From JBJFGR01 sp051892875 (GTDB lineage Bacteria; Pseudomonadota; Gammaproteobacteria; Enterobacterales; Succinivibrionaceae): a DNA stretch of 64,000 nt. This document shows, one piece after another, positions 1 to 8,314 of this stretch. The notes beneath the pieces were generated by a model. The model saw only the letters and a list, made by a program, of their open reading frames with translations, had not been told where the DNA came from and made no database searches. The stretch lies in NCBI GenBank assembly GCA_051892875.1, contig JBJFGR010000020.1, positions 1 to 64,000 of the forward strand, read 5' to 3'. Both the position numbers and the translations under genes were made by a program. Every line of letters starts with the position of its first letter. The first letter of the stretch is position 1.

Positions 1-74
1 TTTAAGAAAGAGGGGAATTATTCAAAAGAATATTGTGAGAAAGTCTAAAGACGGGAAATATATTGAATGTTGTG

Positions 75-95
75 TACTATGTATCATAGTATAAT
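75..95 (+). promoter_or_regulatory. Palindrome overlapping a -10-like TATAAT, upstream of the L,D-transpeptidase gene
   Basis: A perfect inverted repeat, TACTATG-TAT-CATAGTA (75-91), runs into a consensus TATAAT at 90-95, about 90 bases before the chosen start codon. No good -35 lies 16-18 bases upstream. The layout suits a promoter whose -10 is covered by a dimeric regulator. The repeat is seen; the function is inferred. Confidence 0.35.
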
Positions 96-182
96 CTTTC
101 CTTAGATGATATTCACTACTTTTTTAATAGTATGTTAAACTATAAACATCGTTTATACATTTTTTTGAATTTAGTACGGATA

Positions 183-1670
183 ATGAAAACAATTAGTAAT
201 AAAATACTTATAGGTATTATTATATCTTTTTTAATGTTAACAACATCTGTAAAAGCAATAGAATTGCCGGGATCTTTCGAAAGAGAAGAAATAAAATGTC
301 AATTGCTCGAGTTAGCTGTTGCAAATATTGATAAAAAATTTATAAAACAGTATATAAAATTAGTAAAATCTCAATCTTCAAATGAAGAAAAGTATGCATC
401 TGAACTGGCAAAATCTTTTTTTATAATCAAAAAGTTTAGGGATGATTATTTTTCTTATACATGGACTCAAAGACAAAATTTAGAGTTTATTCCTACTATT
501 GTTAGAATAACCCCTGATGAAATGAGTTGGTATAAACATTTAATAGAAAGCAAAGAGTTGCGTAAACAACTTATATTATTGCGTCCAAAAACTGCTATAT
601 ATTTGGAATATAGAAAAAAAATTTTAGAGTTATTGCGTCAAGATAGTAATTTTTTGTATAAATACCCTTATGAAGTAATTAATAAAAAATCTTATGGCGA
701 TAAAGTTTTGTTATTAAAAAAGACTTTATTTCAAAAAGGGGTTTTAGGTTCTGATGAACCAATAGATGGGGTATATACCTTAAATTTAGAAAACGCTATA
801 AAAAAATTTCAAAAAGAAAATTTAATAGCTGATGATGGAATTGTAGGTCTTTTAACTTATAATTTTTTATTTATGAGTAATGAAGAAAAAGCAGTAAGAC
901 TTGCAAGATCTATTTTGCGTTTAAATGATGTATCAATGTTAGGTGAAGAAAAATATATTTTAGTTAATATTCCTGACTTAAAGATGCGAGTGTATGAACA
1001 AGGAAAATCTATTTTTGATAGTACTATTGTTGTAGGTAGAAAAGATAGACCAACACCAAGAATTTTTAGTTTTATAAATAATGTGGTTTTAAACCCAACT
1101 TGGACAGTTCCGCCAACAATTGTTAAAGATTATTTGAAGGCTTTAAGGCATGATAGGTTATATTTGGTTAATAAAGGGATAGATATAATAGATTACCATG
1201 GAGAGGTTGTAGACCCTTTATTATTATCAAATAAGGATTTAACAGAGAAAAGTTTTAAAAAATACCGTTTAGTACAACAACCAGGAGTTGAAAATGCCTT
1301 AGGTTTGTATAAATTTAATTTTCCAAATAAAGATGATGTTTATTTGCATTCAACGAGTACTCCAAGTGCTTTTAAAAAACAATCTAGATTGTTAAGTTCA
1401 GGGTGTGTAAGGGTAGAAAAGTCTCATGAATTAGCTGTATATTTATTAAAAGGTACATTATACAATGATAAAAAAATAAACCATATTATTGAAAAAGGAG
1501 ATACAAAATGGGTACCCTTAAAGAATAAAGTTCCTATTTATATTGCTTATTGGACAGCTTATATAGGTGGAAACAATAAAGTTTATTTTAGGCCTGATGT
1601 TTATGAAATTGATAGTTCAAATTATAAATTACCTTTAGGATTTATAGAGATAGTAAGATCAAGTATATAG
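183..1670 (+). CDS. L,D-transpeptidase of the YcbB/LdtD type (YkuD domain with peptidoglycan-binding domain)
   Basis: Periplasmic peptidoglycan cross-linking enzyme that would form 3-3 (mDAP-mDAP) cross-links. From the ATG at 183 the protein starts with a signal peptide (about residues 1-25, ending TSVKA before IELPG). A helical region follows, then a peptidoglycan-binding-1 repeat (about 170-235, with YGDKVLLLKKTLF) and a YkuD catalytic domain (about 255-430). The active site is visible as His389 (YLHSTSTPS) and Cys408 in SSGCVRV. An ATG at 132 is also in frame, but it would put 17 residues ahead of the signal peptide. The 495 residues are fewer than the roughly 600 of E. coli LdtD. Domain calls are firm; the assignment among LdtD paralogues is less so. 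Confidence 0.9.
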   Translation: MKTISNKILIGIIISFLMLTTSVKAIELPGSFEREEIKCQLLELAVANIDKKFIKQYIKLVKSQSSNEEKYASELAKSFFIIKKFRDDYFSYTWTQRQNLEFIPTIVRITPDEMSWYKHLIESKELRKQLILLRPKTAIYLEYRKKILELLRQDSNFLYKYPYEVINKKSYGDKVLLLKKTLFQKGVLGSDEPIDGVYTLNLENAIKKFQKENLIADDGIVGLLTYNFLFMSNEEKAVRLARSILRLNDVSMLGEEKYILVNIPDLKMRVYEQGKSIFDSTIVVGRKDRPTPRIFSFINNVVLNPTWTVPPTIVKDYLKALRHDRLYLVNKGIDIIDYHGEVVDPLLLSNKDLTEKSFKKYRLVQQPGVENALGLYKFNFPNKDDVYLHSTSTPSAFKKQSRLLSSGCVRVEKSHELAVYLLKGTLYNDKKINHIIEKGDTKWVPLKNKVPIYIAYWTAYIGGNNKVYFRPDVYEIDSSNYKLPLGFIEIVRSSI

Positions 1671-1688
1671 GAGTTATCCTATATACTT
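1661..1688. terminator. Hairpin between convergent genes
   Basis: A perfect 12-bp stem, AAGTATATAGGA / TCCTATATACTT, with a 4-base loop (GTTA) covers the stop codon of the L,D-transpeptidase gene and lies 12 bases from the cysZ stop. There is no clear U-tract on either side, so it may stabilise 3' ends rather than terminate by itself. Confidence 0.5.
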
Positions 1689-1699
1689 AGGTGTTTGAT

Positions 1700-2464
1700 T
1701 TATAAATTGTTTTTGGGCAATTGTGGAAAATCATGACGTAAGCAATCATGCCAAAGTGCAGTTCCACCACATATTGATATAGGAATAATGAATAAATTCA
1801 AAAAAGGTATTAACATAAAACACCAAACTGTAATTCCAAAAGTTAAGCATAACATTTTATGTTTTAATAGTGATTTTCTAGTGTCTTTAAAAGGTATATG
1901 GTTATTTTCATAAACATAACTAGTACAATCCATGCCGTAACACCAAGAACCAATTAATAGGCAAAGAATTTGGCCAATAAAAGGAATAAAAAAAACTATT
2001 ACACTAAGAATTAGAAGAGGAATTCTATAAACAAATTTTACAAATTCTAATTTTATAGTTGCTGGTATTTCTTTTAATGTTTGTGAAAAAGGTGTTTCTG
2101 GTATTATTCTTGTATTTAAATGTTGTTCAACTTTTTCTGATAAAATAGTGTAAAAAGGTGAGCCAATGGTTAATGCAAAAAATGAATAAATATATAGCAT
2201 TATTACACCAGTTATTATAAATACAATAATTTGAATAAGCCAACTAATATAAGATAACCAAGATACGTTTTTTACCCAAGATTCTACAGTTGAATCTACA
2301 AAATTATATGCACCTAATAAAAGAGCAATAAGTATAATAAAATTGATAATTATTGGAATTAAAACATATCGTTTTAATCCAGGTTGCAAACATATTTTTA
2401 ATCCCTTAAAAAAATAAAAAAAACCAATTTTTTTATTTTTGGGTATTACAAATGATTCTGTCAT
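1700..2464 (-). CDS. cysZ: Sulfate transporter CysZ (EI24/CysZ family)
   Basis: Inner-membrane protein of the CysZ/EI24 family, which carries sulfate into the cell for cysteine synthesis. The 254 residues match the E. coli length (253). Features seen: the family N-terminal pattern GLKICLQPGLKRYVLIP, hydrophobic segments near residues 33-55 and 70-105, an amphipathic cytoplasmic middle part, and further hydrophobic segments near 145-175 and 205-235. It is divergent from zipA-ligA, the same neighbourhood as in E. coli, which strengthens the call. No cysteine-biosynthesis gene is nearby in this window. Confidence 0.9.
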   Translation of the reverse strand: MTESFVIPKNKKIGFFYFFKGLKICLQPGLKRYVLIPIIINFIILIALLLGAYNFVDSTVESWVKNVSWLSYISWLIQIIVFIITGVIMLYIYSFFALTIGSPFYTILSEKVEQHLNTRIIPETPFSQTLKEIPATIKLEFVKFVYRIPLLILSVIVFFIPFIGQILCLLIGSWCYGMDCTSYVYENNHIPFKDTRKSLLKHKMLCLTFGITVWCFMLIPFLNLFIIPISICGGTALWHDCLRHDFPQLPKNNL

Positions 2465-2520
2465 AAAATATACAAAATATTCCTCTTTAGAAAATAATAT
2501 GTGAAGTTATACTACTATAT

Positions 2521-2571
2521 TTTTACACCAATGTATAATATTTTATATTTACTTAAAATAATGGTGTAAAA
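2521..2571. promoter_or_regulatory. Inverted repeat flanking an AT-rich promoter-like core between cysZ and zipA
   Basis: Two perfect 10-bp arms, TTTTACACCA (2521-2530) and TGGTGTAAAA (2562-2571), are separated by 31 bases of almost pure A+T that include TATAAT at 2534-2539. Arm centres are about 41 bp apart, roughly four helical turns. This could be a split operator or a looping site in the divergent cysZ/zipA promoter region. It is too widely spaced for an ordinary terminator, and no U-tract follows. Confidence 0.4.
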
Positions 2572-2705
2572 TGGCACTTATATATAGGTCTATATGATTA
2601 TTCGTATGGCTTATATTTGTAGTGTGGAAATTTTGGATAACAAATATAATTTCTTAGGCTATTGAGTAGTTTATATTCGATATTTAGGGTGTAGGGATAC
2701 TTAAA

Positions 2706-3521
2706 ATGGGTTTGCAAGTTAGCATTGCTATAGTTGGTTTTTTAGCATTAACATTTTTTATAATTTCAGGTTTTTGGACAGGTAGACAGAGACGTTCGGT
2801 TTTAATACATGATGAACAAGCAGAAAAAAATGCTAAACTATTAAAACCAACATTAGCAGATATTGATGAAATACAGAATAAAGAACAGGTTGTTATTGTG
2901 AATTCAGAAAGTATTTCAGATCAGGTTTTTGTTGATGCTGATAGTAACAAACAAATAGATGTTGATAATACTGATAACACTGATAATGTTGTTCATAACG
3001 ATGAGAAAACAGGAAATTCAAAGCACAATTTATTTAATGACCTATTAGTTAAGATAAAACACTTATTTAGTAGTACTACAAAGGTTGAAAGTCCTGAAGT
3101 TACTGAGCCAAAGCAAGTATATCAAATTAACATAGTAAAAGATAATGGCGAAAAAATATCTGTAAAAGAAGCTATTGCTTTTTGTAAAAAGTACAATTTA
3201 GTATTAGGTGAGTATAATTTGTATTATCTAATGGGTGAAAATAATAACGTTATTTTTAAGCTATGCGGTAGCAGTGAACCTTATGGATTTTCAGAATCTG
3301 ATTCCGAAACAGTATCCTATGAAGCATTGTGTTTATTTTTAAATTTACCTGATAGAGGATATGCAGAAGATTATTATTTAAAAATGGCACAATTTGCATA
3401 TCTAGTTGCTAAAGAAATAGGGGGAAGTATGCTAGATAATCAAAAAAAACCTATGGGAGAAGAAATTATAATGAAAGATCGAGAAATTTTAGCTATTTAT
3501 GATCAGGTTGTTAGCGTGTAG
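2706..3521 (+). CDS. zipA: Cell division protein ZipA
   Basis: Essential gammaproteobacterial divisome protein that tethers FtsZ polymers to the inner membrane. The 271-residue protein has one N-terminal membrane segment (about 4-23), a short basic patch (GRQRRS), a long acidic, low-complexity cytoplasmic linker rich in Asn, Asp and Val (about 30-135), and a C-terminal ZipA FtsZ-binding domain (about 140-270). The linker is acidic rather than Pro/Gln-rich as in enterics, in keeping with the base composition. It lies directly upstream of ligA as in E. coli, with a 50-base gap. Confidence 0.92.
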   Translation: MGLQVSIAIVGFLALTFFIISGFWTGRQRRSVLIHDEQAEKNAKLLKPTLADIDEIQNKEQVVIVNSESISDQVFVDADSNKQIDVDNTDNTDNVVHNDEKTGNSKHNLFNDLLVKIKHLFSSTTKVESPEVTEPKQVYQINIVKDNGEKISVKEAIAFCKKYNLVLGEYNLYYLMGENNNVIFKLCGSSEPYGFSESDSETVSYEALCLFLNLPDRGYAEDYYLKMAQFAYLVAKEIGGSMLDNQKKPMGEEIIMKDREILAIYDQVVSV

Positions 3522-3571
3522 TAAAAGTTTTTAAGTTGATTATTATATTTAATTTAAGCTAATTATATATT

Positions 3572-5701
3572 ATGAGTAACGAACAAATACAAGATAAAAT
3601 AAAAGAATTATCAAAAAAACTTCATAGATATTCTTATGAATATTATACTTTAGATGCTCCCTCAGTTCCTGATTCTGAATATGATAGACTTTTTAAGGAA
3701 TTGCAATTTTTAGAAGATAAGTATCCTGAATATCTAGACAAGAATTCCCCAACTCAAAAAGTTGGAGGGAATATTTTATCTGAGTTTGAACCTGTTTATC
3801 ATAAAGTTCCAATGTTATCATTGGATAATGTATTTGATGATCAACAATTATGTTCATTTGTATCAAGAGTTGAAGATGGTATCTCAACACTTTCTAAAAA
3901 TATAGAGTTTTGTGCTGAACCAAAACTTGATGGTTTAGCTGTTAGCATAGTATATGAAAATGGCGAACTAGTTCAAGCTGCAACAAGAGGTGATGGCAAA
4001 GTTGGTGAAAATGTTACAGCACAGGTAAAAACTATTGGTAATGTCCCTTTAGTATTACATGGAGATAACATTCCTCAATATCTAGAAGTTCGTGGTGAAG
4101 TTTATATGAAACACGATGCTTTTGAGAGTTTAAACGAGCTTGCACGTCAAAATCCGTCAAAAAATAAATTTTTTGCTAATCCAAGAAATGCAGCTGCAGG
4201 AAGTTTAAGACAAAAAGATCCTAGAGAAACAGCTAAACGTAAATTGACATTCAATTGTTATTTTGTAATAGAATGTAAAGGATATGAACTTCCTAAAACG
4301 CATTATGAGTGTTTAGAATATGTAAAGCAATTAGGTATACCAATAAATGAAGAAGTAAAAATAGGATATGGTTTAGATTTTTTAAGAGAATATCACGATT
4401 CAATATTAGCAAAAAGGTTTAATTTAGAATACGATATTGATGGAATTGTTTATAAAGTAAATGATTTGTCGTTGCAACAGAAATTAGGTTTTATATCAAG
4501 ATCTCCTCGATTTGCCATAGCGCATAAATTTCCAGCACAAGAAGAAATAACTCAATTAATAGCTGTCGATTTTCAAGTAGGAAGAACTGGAGCTGTTACT
4601 CCTGTTGCTCGTTTAGTTCCAGTTAAAGTATCTGGTGTTACAGTATCAAATGCAACTTTGCATAATATAGATGAAATAAAACGTCTTGGTGTAAAAGTTG
4701 GTGATTACGTGTCAGTTCGTCGTGCAGGAGATGTAATACCTCAAGTTGTTAAAGTTATTGAAGAAAAGAGAAATGGAACAGAGAAAGATATAGAAATACC
4801 AAGTATTTGTCCAATATGTGGTTGTAATCTAGAGAAATTGCCAGAAGAAGCTGTTTTGAGATGTACTGGTGGGTTATATTGTTATGCTCAGTTAAAGGAG
4901 TCTATTAATCATTTTGTATCAAGAGATGCAATGGATATAAGGGGCTTAGGTGATTCATATGTTGAGGCTCTTATAAAAAATAATTTAATAAAATCTGTGA
5001 ATGATATTTACCATTTATCATTAGATAATTTAGCTTCAACTCCATTAAATATCGATGAACTAGCTAAAGAAGAGCTATTTACTGATAAAAAAACAAAGTT
5101 AAGGACTATTGGAAAAGTTGTAGCTAAAAAAATTATTGAGAGCATTGAACAAAGTAAAACTAAGCCTTTGAATAAATTTATTTATGCTTTAGGTATTAGA
5201 GAAGTAGGCAGTACTACAGCTTTAACTTTAGCTAATAATTTTGATACGATTTCAGATTTACGATTAGCAACTGTTGATGACTTATTGAAACTTTCTGATA
5301 TCGGTCAAGTTAGTGCGAAGCATATCGTTAACTTTTTTAAAGAAGAACATAACGTAAGAGTTTTAGAAGATTTATTAAAAAGTTCTTCTGAAGGTGGTGC
5401 AGGGTGTATTCCCTCAATAGTTAAAAAATCACAACAAGAATTAAATGAAATAAAAGATAATCCTTTTTGGGAAAAAACAGTAGTAATTACTGGTACCTTA
5501 ACTATTAAAAGAAATGAATTAAAAGAAATTCTTCAAAATTTAGGAGCAACTGTAAGTGGTTCTGTTTCAAAAAAGACAGATTTTGTAATATCTGGGGATA
5601 ATTCAGGTTCCAAATTAGATAAAGCCAAGGAACTGAATATAAAGATTATAGATGAAGAAAAGCTTAGGGAACTCTTAACTAAGGTGAAACCAATAATCTA
5701 A
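3572..5701 (+). CDS. ligA: NAD-dependent DNA ligase LigA
   Basis: Seals nicks in replication and repair using NAD+. Domain order is complete: Ia domain, nucleotidyltransferase with KLDG (catalytic Lys118, compared with Lys115 in E. coli), OB fold, a four-cysteine zinc finger (CPICGC to CTGGLYC), helix-hairpin-helix repeats, and a C-terminal BRCT domain starting near KTVVITGTL (about residues 633-709). At 709 residues it is about 40 longer than E. coli LigA; the surplus appears to lie around residues 485-520, within the helix-hairpin-helix region. No strong Shine-Dalgarno precedes the ATG. It is likely co-transcribed with zipA. Confidence 0.96.
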   Translation: MSNEQIQDKIKELSKKLHRYSYEYYTLDAPSVPDSEYDRLFKELQFLEDKYPEYLDKNSPTQKVGGNILSEFEPVYHKVPMLSLDNVFDDQQLCSFVSRVEDGISTLSKNIEFCAEPKLDGLAVSIVYENGELVQAATRGDGKVGENVTAQVKTIGNVPLVLHGDNIPQYLEVRGEVYMKHDAFESLNELARQNPSKNKFFANPRNAAAGSLRQKDPRETAKRKLTFNCYFVIECKGYELPKTHYECLEYVKQLGIPINEEVKIGYGLDFLREYHDSILAKRFNLEYDIDGIVYKVNDLSLQQKLGFISRSPRFAIAHKFPAQEEITQLIAVDFQVGRTGAVTPVARLVPVKVSGVTVSNATLHNIDEIKRLGVKVGDYVSVRRAGDVIPQVVKVIEEKRNGTEKDIEIPSICPICGCNLEKLPEEAVLRCTGGLYCYAQLKESINHFVSRDAMDIRGLGDSYVEALIKNNLIKSVNDIYHLSLDNLASTPLNIDELAKEELFTDKKTKLRTIGKVVAKKIIESIEQSKTKPLNKFIYALGIREVGSTTALTLANNFDTISDLRLATVDDLLKLSDIGQVSAKHIVNFFKEEHNVRVLEDLLKSSSEGGAGCIPSIVKKSQQELNEIKDNPFWEKTVVITGTLTIKRNELKEILQNLGATVSGSVSKKTDFVISGDNSGSKLDKAKELNIKIIDEEKLRELLTKVKPII

Positions 5702-5765
5702 TTTCAAATTAATGTAGAGTTTTATGTGTTGTTGAGTGTTTTGAGTTTTATTGTTTATTATCATA

Positions 5766-6767
5766 TCACCAAATAATGTAGTTCTCGTAAATATCTCGAT
5801 TTTGAATAGGTAGTAATATATATGGAGCATCAGAAGTTTTGGCACTTTTACTTTTAAAACCTGGATTTAATTTTAATATTCTTTCTGGTGATATACCTGA
5901 TTTCTTTGATATTTCATTTACTGAAATAGGCTGGTTTATTGGTACTATTGTAAAAACAGGTCTATAGGACATACCAGGAAATATAATATTGTATTTCCTG
6001 GCATTTCGAAGGATATTGATGTAAGAGTATAGTTTTTCCACATACTGTTTGCCAGATTTTGGAATATTTAAACTCCACAAATTTATGGATTTCCCTTTTG
6101 CTTTATTCTGTTTTATTGCTTTTAAAACAGTGCCTTCGCCGACATTATAAGCTGCAATTGCCAAATCCCAATCATTAAATAGTTTATATAGATATTCAAA
6201 ATAATTCAAAGCTGCATTGGTGGAGAGAATAATATCTTTACGCTGGTCATAAGTATTGGTATTTTTTAAATTGAATCTTTTAGCAGTTATTTTAACAAAT
6301 TGCCATAATCCTACAGCTCCAGCTGGAGAAGTAGCATGAGGATTGAAATTACTTTCAATAATAGGAATTACAACTAATTCTAAGGGCATCTTCTTTGTTT
6401 TTAACAGATTTATAATATAGTAGAGATATAAATGGCCATTTTTTAATTGTTTTTCTATTTGTTTGTTATATATCTTAATATTTTTTTGTAACGGCAAATG
6501 TTTTGGATGTTCAAAATCCATTTCAAAAATAGCGTGTTTCCATAGCGTTTTATATGTGGCATTTTTGATTAATAAATGATCTTCACGCAAAATACTATTG
6601 TAAGAGTATAAAATATTATCGCCATAATTGAAATCACTGTCATTTTTTAAATCATCAACAGATGCTTCGAGATTAGGATTAATCTCGTTAAGTTCATTTA
6701 TATGATTAGCACAACCAGTAATAAAAATTGCAATAATAAAAGATAAGATATATTTACGCAGATACAT
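5766..6767 (-). CDS. mltD: Membrane-bound lytic transglycosylase of the MltD type, lacking LysM repeats
   Basis: Outer-membrane lipoprotein that cleaves peptidoglycan glycan strands. The ATG at 6767 is chosen because it gives a lipoprotein signal peptide ending in ITGC (lipidated Cys19); an upstream in-frame ATG at 6848 would put 27 non-signal residues in front. The SLT domain has the catalytic Glu138 in IPIIESNFNPHATSP, followed by GAVGLWQF and AAYNVGEG. After the SLT domain comes the MltD-specific segment (SPERILKLNPGF), and then the protein stops. E. coli MltD continues with two LysM domains, absent here (333 compared with 452 residues). The start overlaps the end of rnhA by 14 bases, suggesting translational coupling. 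Confidence 0.88.
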   Translation of the reverse strand: MYLRKYILSFIIAIFITGCANHINELNEINPNLEASVDDLKNDSDFNYGDNILYSYNSILREDHLLIKNATYKTLWKHAIFEMDFEHPKHLPLQKNIKIYNKQIEKQLKNGHLYLYYIINLLKTKKMPLELVVIPIIESNFNPHATSPAGAVGLWQFVKITAKRFNLKNTNTYDQRKDIILSTNAALNYFEYLYKLFNDWDLAIAAYNVGEGTVLKAIKQNKAKGKSINLWSLNIPKSGKQYVEKLYSYINILRNARKYNIIFPGMSYRPVFTIVPINQPISVNEISKKSGISPERILKLNPGFKSKSAKTSDAPYILLPIQNRDIYENYIIW

Positions 6768-7212
6768 ATCCTGTATCTTCAAGTAATGAATAACTTTGTG
6801 CAGCTTTTTTGGCAAGTATATCGCATCTTTCATTTTGATCATGTCCATTATGACCTTTTACCCATTTCCAAGTTATTTTGTGTTTTTGTGAAAGTTCATC
6901 TAATCTTTTCCACAAATCATTATTTAATAGGTTATTGCTATAGAGTCTTTTTGTTTTTTTCCAATTAATAATCCATTTAGTTATACCATCAATAACGTAT
7001 CTACTATCTGTGATGATTGTTACTTTACAAGGTTCTTTCAAGGCTTCTAATCCTGAAATAGCACCAAGTAATTCCATGCGATTATTTGTTGTATATTTAA
7101 AACCTTGAGATAGTTCTTTTTCGTATTGCTTATAATTTAGAATAATTCCGTAACCACCCGGTCCAGGGTTTCCTAAACTAGAGCCATCTGTATATATTGT
7201 CACTTCTTTCAT
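6754..7212 (-). CDS. rnhA: Ribonuclease HI
   Basis: Degrades RNA in RNA-DNA hybrids (R-loops, Okazaki primers). It has 152 residues, compared with 155 in E. coli. All four metal-binding acidic residues are visible: Asp9 (YTDGSSLGNPG), Glu47 (NRMELLG), Asp69 (TDSRYV) and the Asp in NERCDILAKKA; the basic helix WKKTKRLY is also present. It is divergent from dnaQ, the classic enteric arrangement. Downstream it runs into mltD with an overlap; in E. coli, gloB and yafS lie between these genes. Confidence 0.96.
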   Translation of the reverse strand: MKEVTIYTDGSSLGNPGPGGYGIILNYKQYEKELSQGFKYTTNNRMELLGAISGLEALKEPCKVTIITDSRYVIDGITKWIINWKKTKRLYSNNLLNNDLWKRLDELSQKHKITWKWVKGHNGHDQNERCDILAKKAAQSYSLLEDTGYVSA

Positions 7213-7369
7213 AATTTTTCCTATAATGTCTCTTTTATTTTATCAATTATTCTTTTATTTATAAATAAGAAAAGCTATTTGAATTACTGTTTTTGTGAAT
7301 TAATGATAAACTGTAATTAATTAATTTTATTATATTTTTATTATATCTATTTATTTGGAACCAATTATT

Positions 7370-8260
7370 ATGTCTGATATTTATGAGCAAAAATGTGAAA
7401 GACAAGTTGTTTTAGATACAGAAACTACAGGTAAAAGTGATGATGGATCACCAGGGGATCACAGAATCATTGAAATTGGTTGTGTTGAAGTTATTAATCG
7501 CAAGATAACAGGAAATAAATTACAGATATATATAAACCCTGAGAGAAAGGTTGATGAAGAAGCGTATAATGTTCACCACATATCTGATGAATTTTTAGCA
7601 AGTCAACCGAAATTTCATGAAATAAGCAAAAAATTTATTGATTTTATAAAAGGTTCAGAATTACTAATTCACAATGCTAAGTTTGACGTAGGATTTATTA
7701 ATCATGAATTTAACTTGAATAAGTTAAATATAAAGGTTGAAGACATATGTCAAGTAACTGATACATTAGATATAGCTAGAAAGAAATATCCTGGTCAAAA
7801 GATAAGTTTGGATGCTTTGTGTTCTAAATTAAATGTAGATAGTTCAGCTCGTACAAGTCACGGGGCTTTGTTAGACTCTGAAATCCTTGCTGAAGTATAT
7901 TTAGCTATGACAGGAGGCCAAGAAGATTTTGGTTTTTCAGAGTATGATTCAAATACATCAATAAGTGCAAATAAAACATTTGATAGAGAATCAATTATTG
8001 GTAATAAAAAGTTAAAAATAATTGAACTTGATCCTACAGAAGAATTTGAACATGTAATGTATATGTTTAAATTAGGTCAAGGAAAAGGGATTGCTAATTT
8101 GGCTTTTGGAGACGAATATATTCTAAATAAGGAAAAAGGAGAGATATCTGATGCTCAAAAGTTTGTAGAAATAAGAACTCATTTTATGATTCCCGAACAT
8201 TATGAAAAATTTCAAGAAAATAGGGAAGATGAAATTTTGAATAGTATTGAATCAAAATAA
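7370..8260 (+). CDS. dnaQ: DNA polymerase III epsilon subunit (3'-5' proofreading exonuclease)
   Basis: Proofreading subunit of the replicase. Exo I is VLDTETTG (Asp16, Glu18), Exo II is HNAKFDVGF, and Exo III-epsilon is HGALLDSEILAEVYLAMTGG. The segment QEDFGF follows where E. coli has its clamp-binding QTSMAF. The ATG at 7370 is preferred over a TTG at 7355 because GGAA at 7357-7360 then serves as Shine-Dalgarno. The protein has 296 residues, compared with 243 in E. coli. A part matching the alpha-binding region (LKIIELDPTEEFEHV) is followed by about 50 extra residues (IANLAFGDEY onward) that I do not recognise. Confidence 0.93.
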   Translation: MSDIYEQKCERQVVLDTETTGKSDDGSPGDHRIIEIGCVEVINRKITGNKLQIYINPERKVDEEAYNVHHISDEFLASQPKFHEISKKFIDFIKGSELLIHNAKFDVGFINHEFNLNKLNIKVEDICQVTDTLDIARKKYPGQKISLDALCSKLNVDSSARTSHGALLDSEILAEVYLAMTGGQEDFGFSEYDSNTSISANKTFDRESIIGNKKLKIIELDPTEEFEHVMYMFKLGQGKGIANLAFGDEYILNKEKGEISDAQKFVEIRTHFMIPEHYEKFQENREDEILNSIESK

Positions 8261-8284
8261 AAGGCTGTTTAACAGCCTTTTATA
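8259..8284. terminator. Bidirectional Rho-independent terminator between dnaQ and purM
   Basis: A 9-bp stem, AAAAGGCTG / CAGCCTTTT, with a 5-base loop (TTTAA) starts in the dnaQ stop codon. It ends in T-runs read from either strand, as suits the convergent dnaQ and purM genes. Confidence 0.85.
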
Positions 8285-8314
8285 ATTGAATAGGTTAAGA
8301 ATTTAATAAAGATA

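Noticed and set aside
132..182. Longer N-terminus for the L,D-transpeptidase
   Set aside because: It would place 17 residues before a well-formed signal peptide that starts at the ATG at 183.
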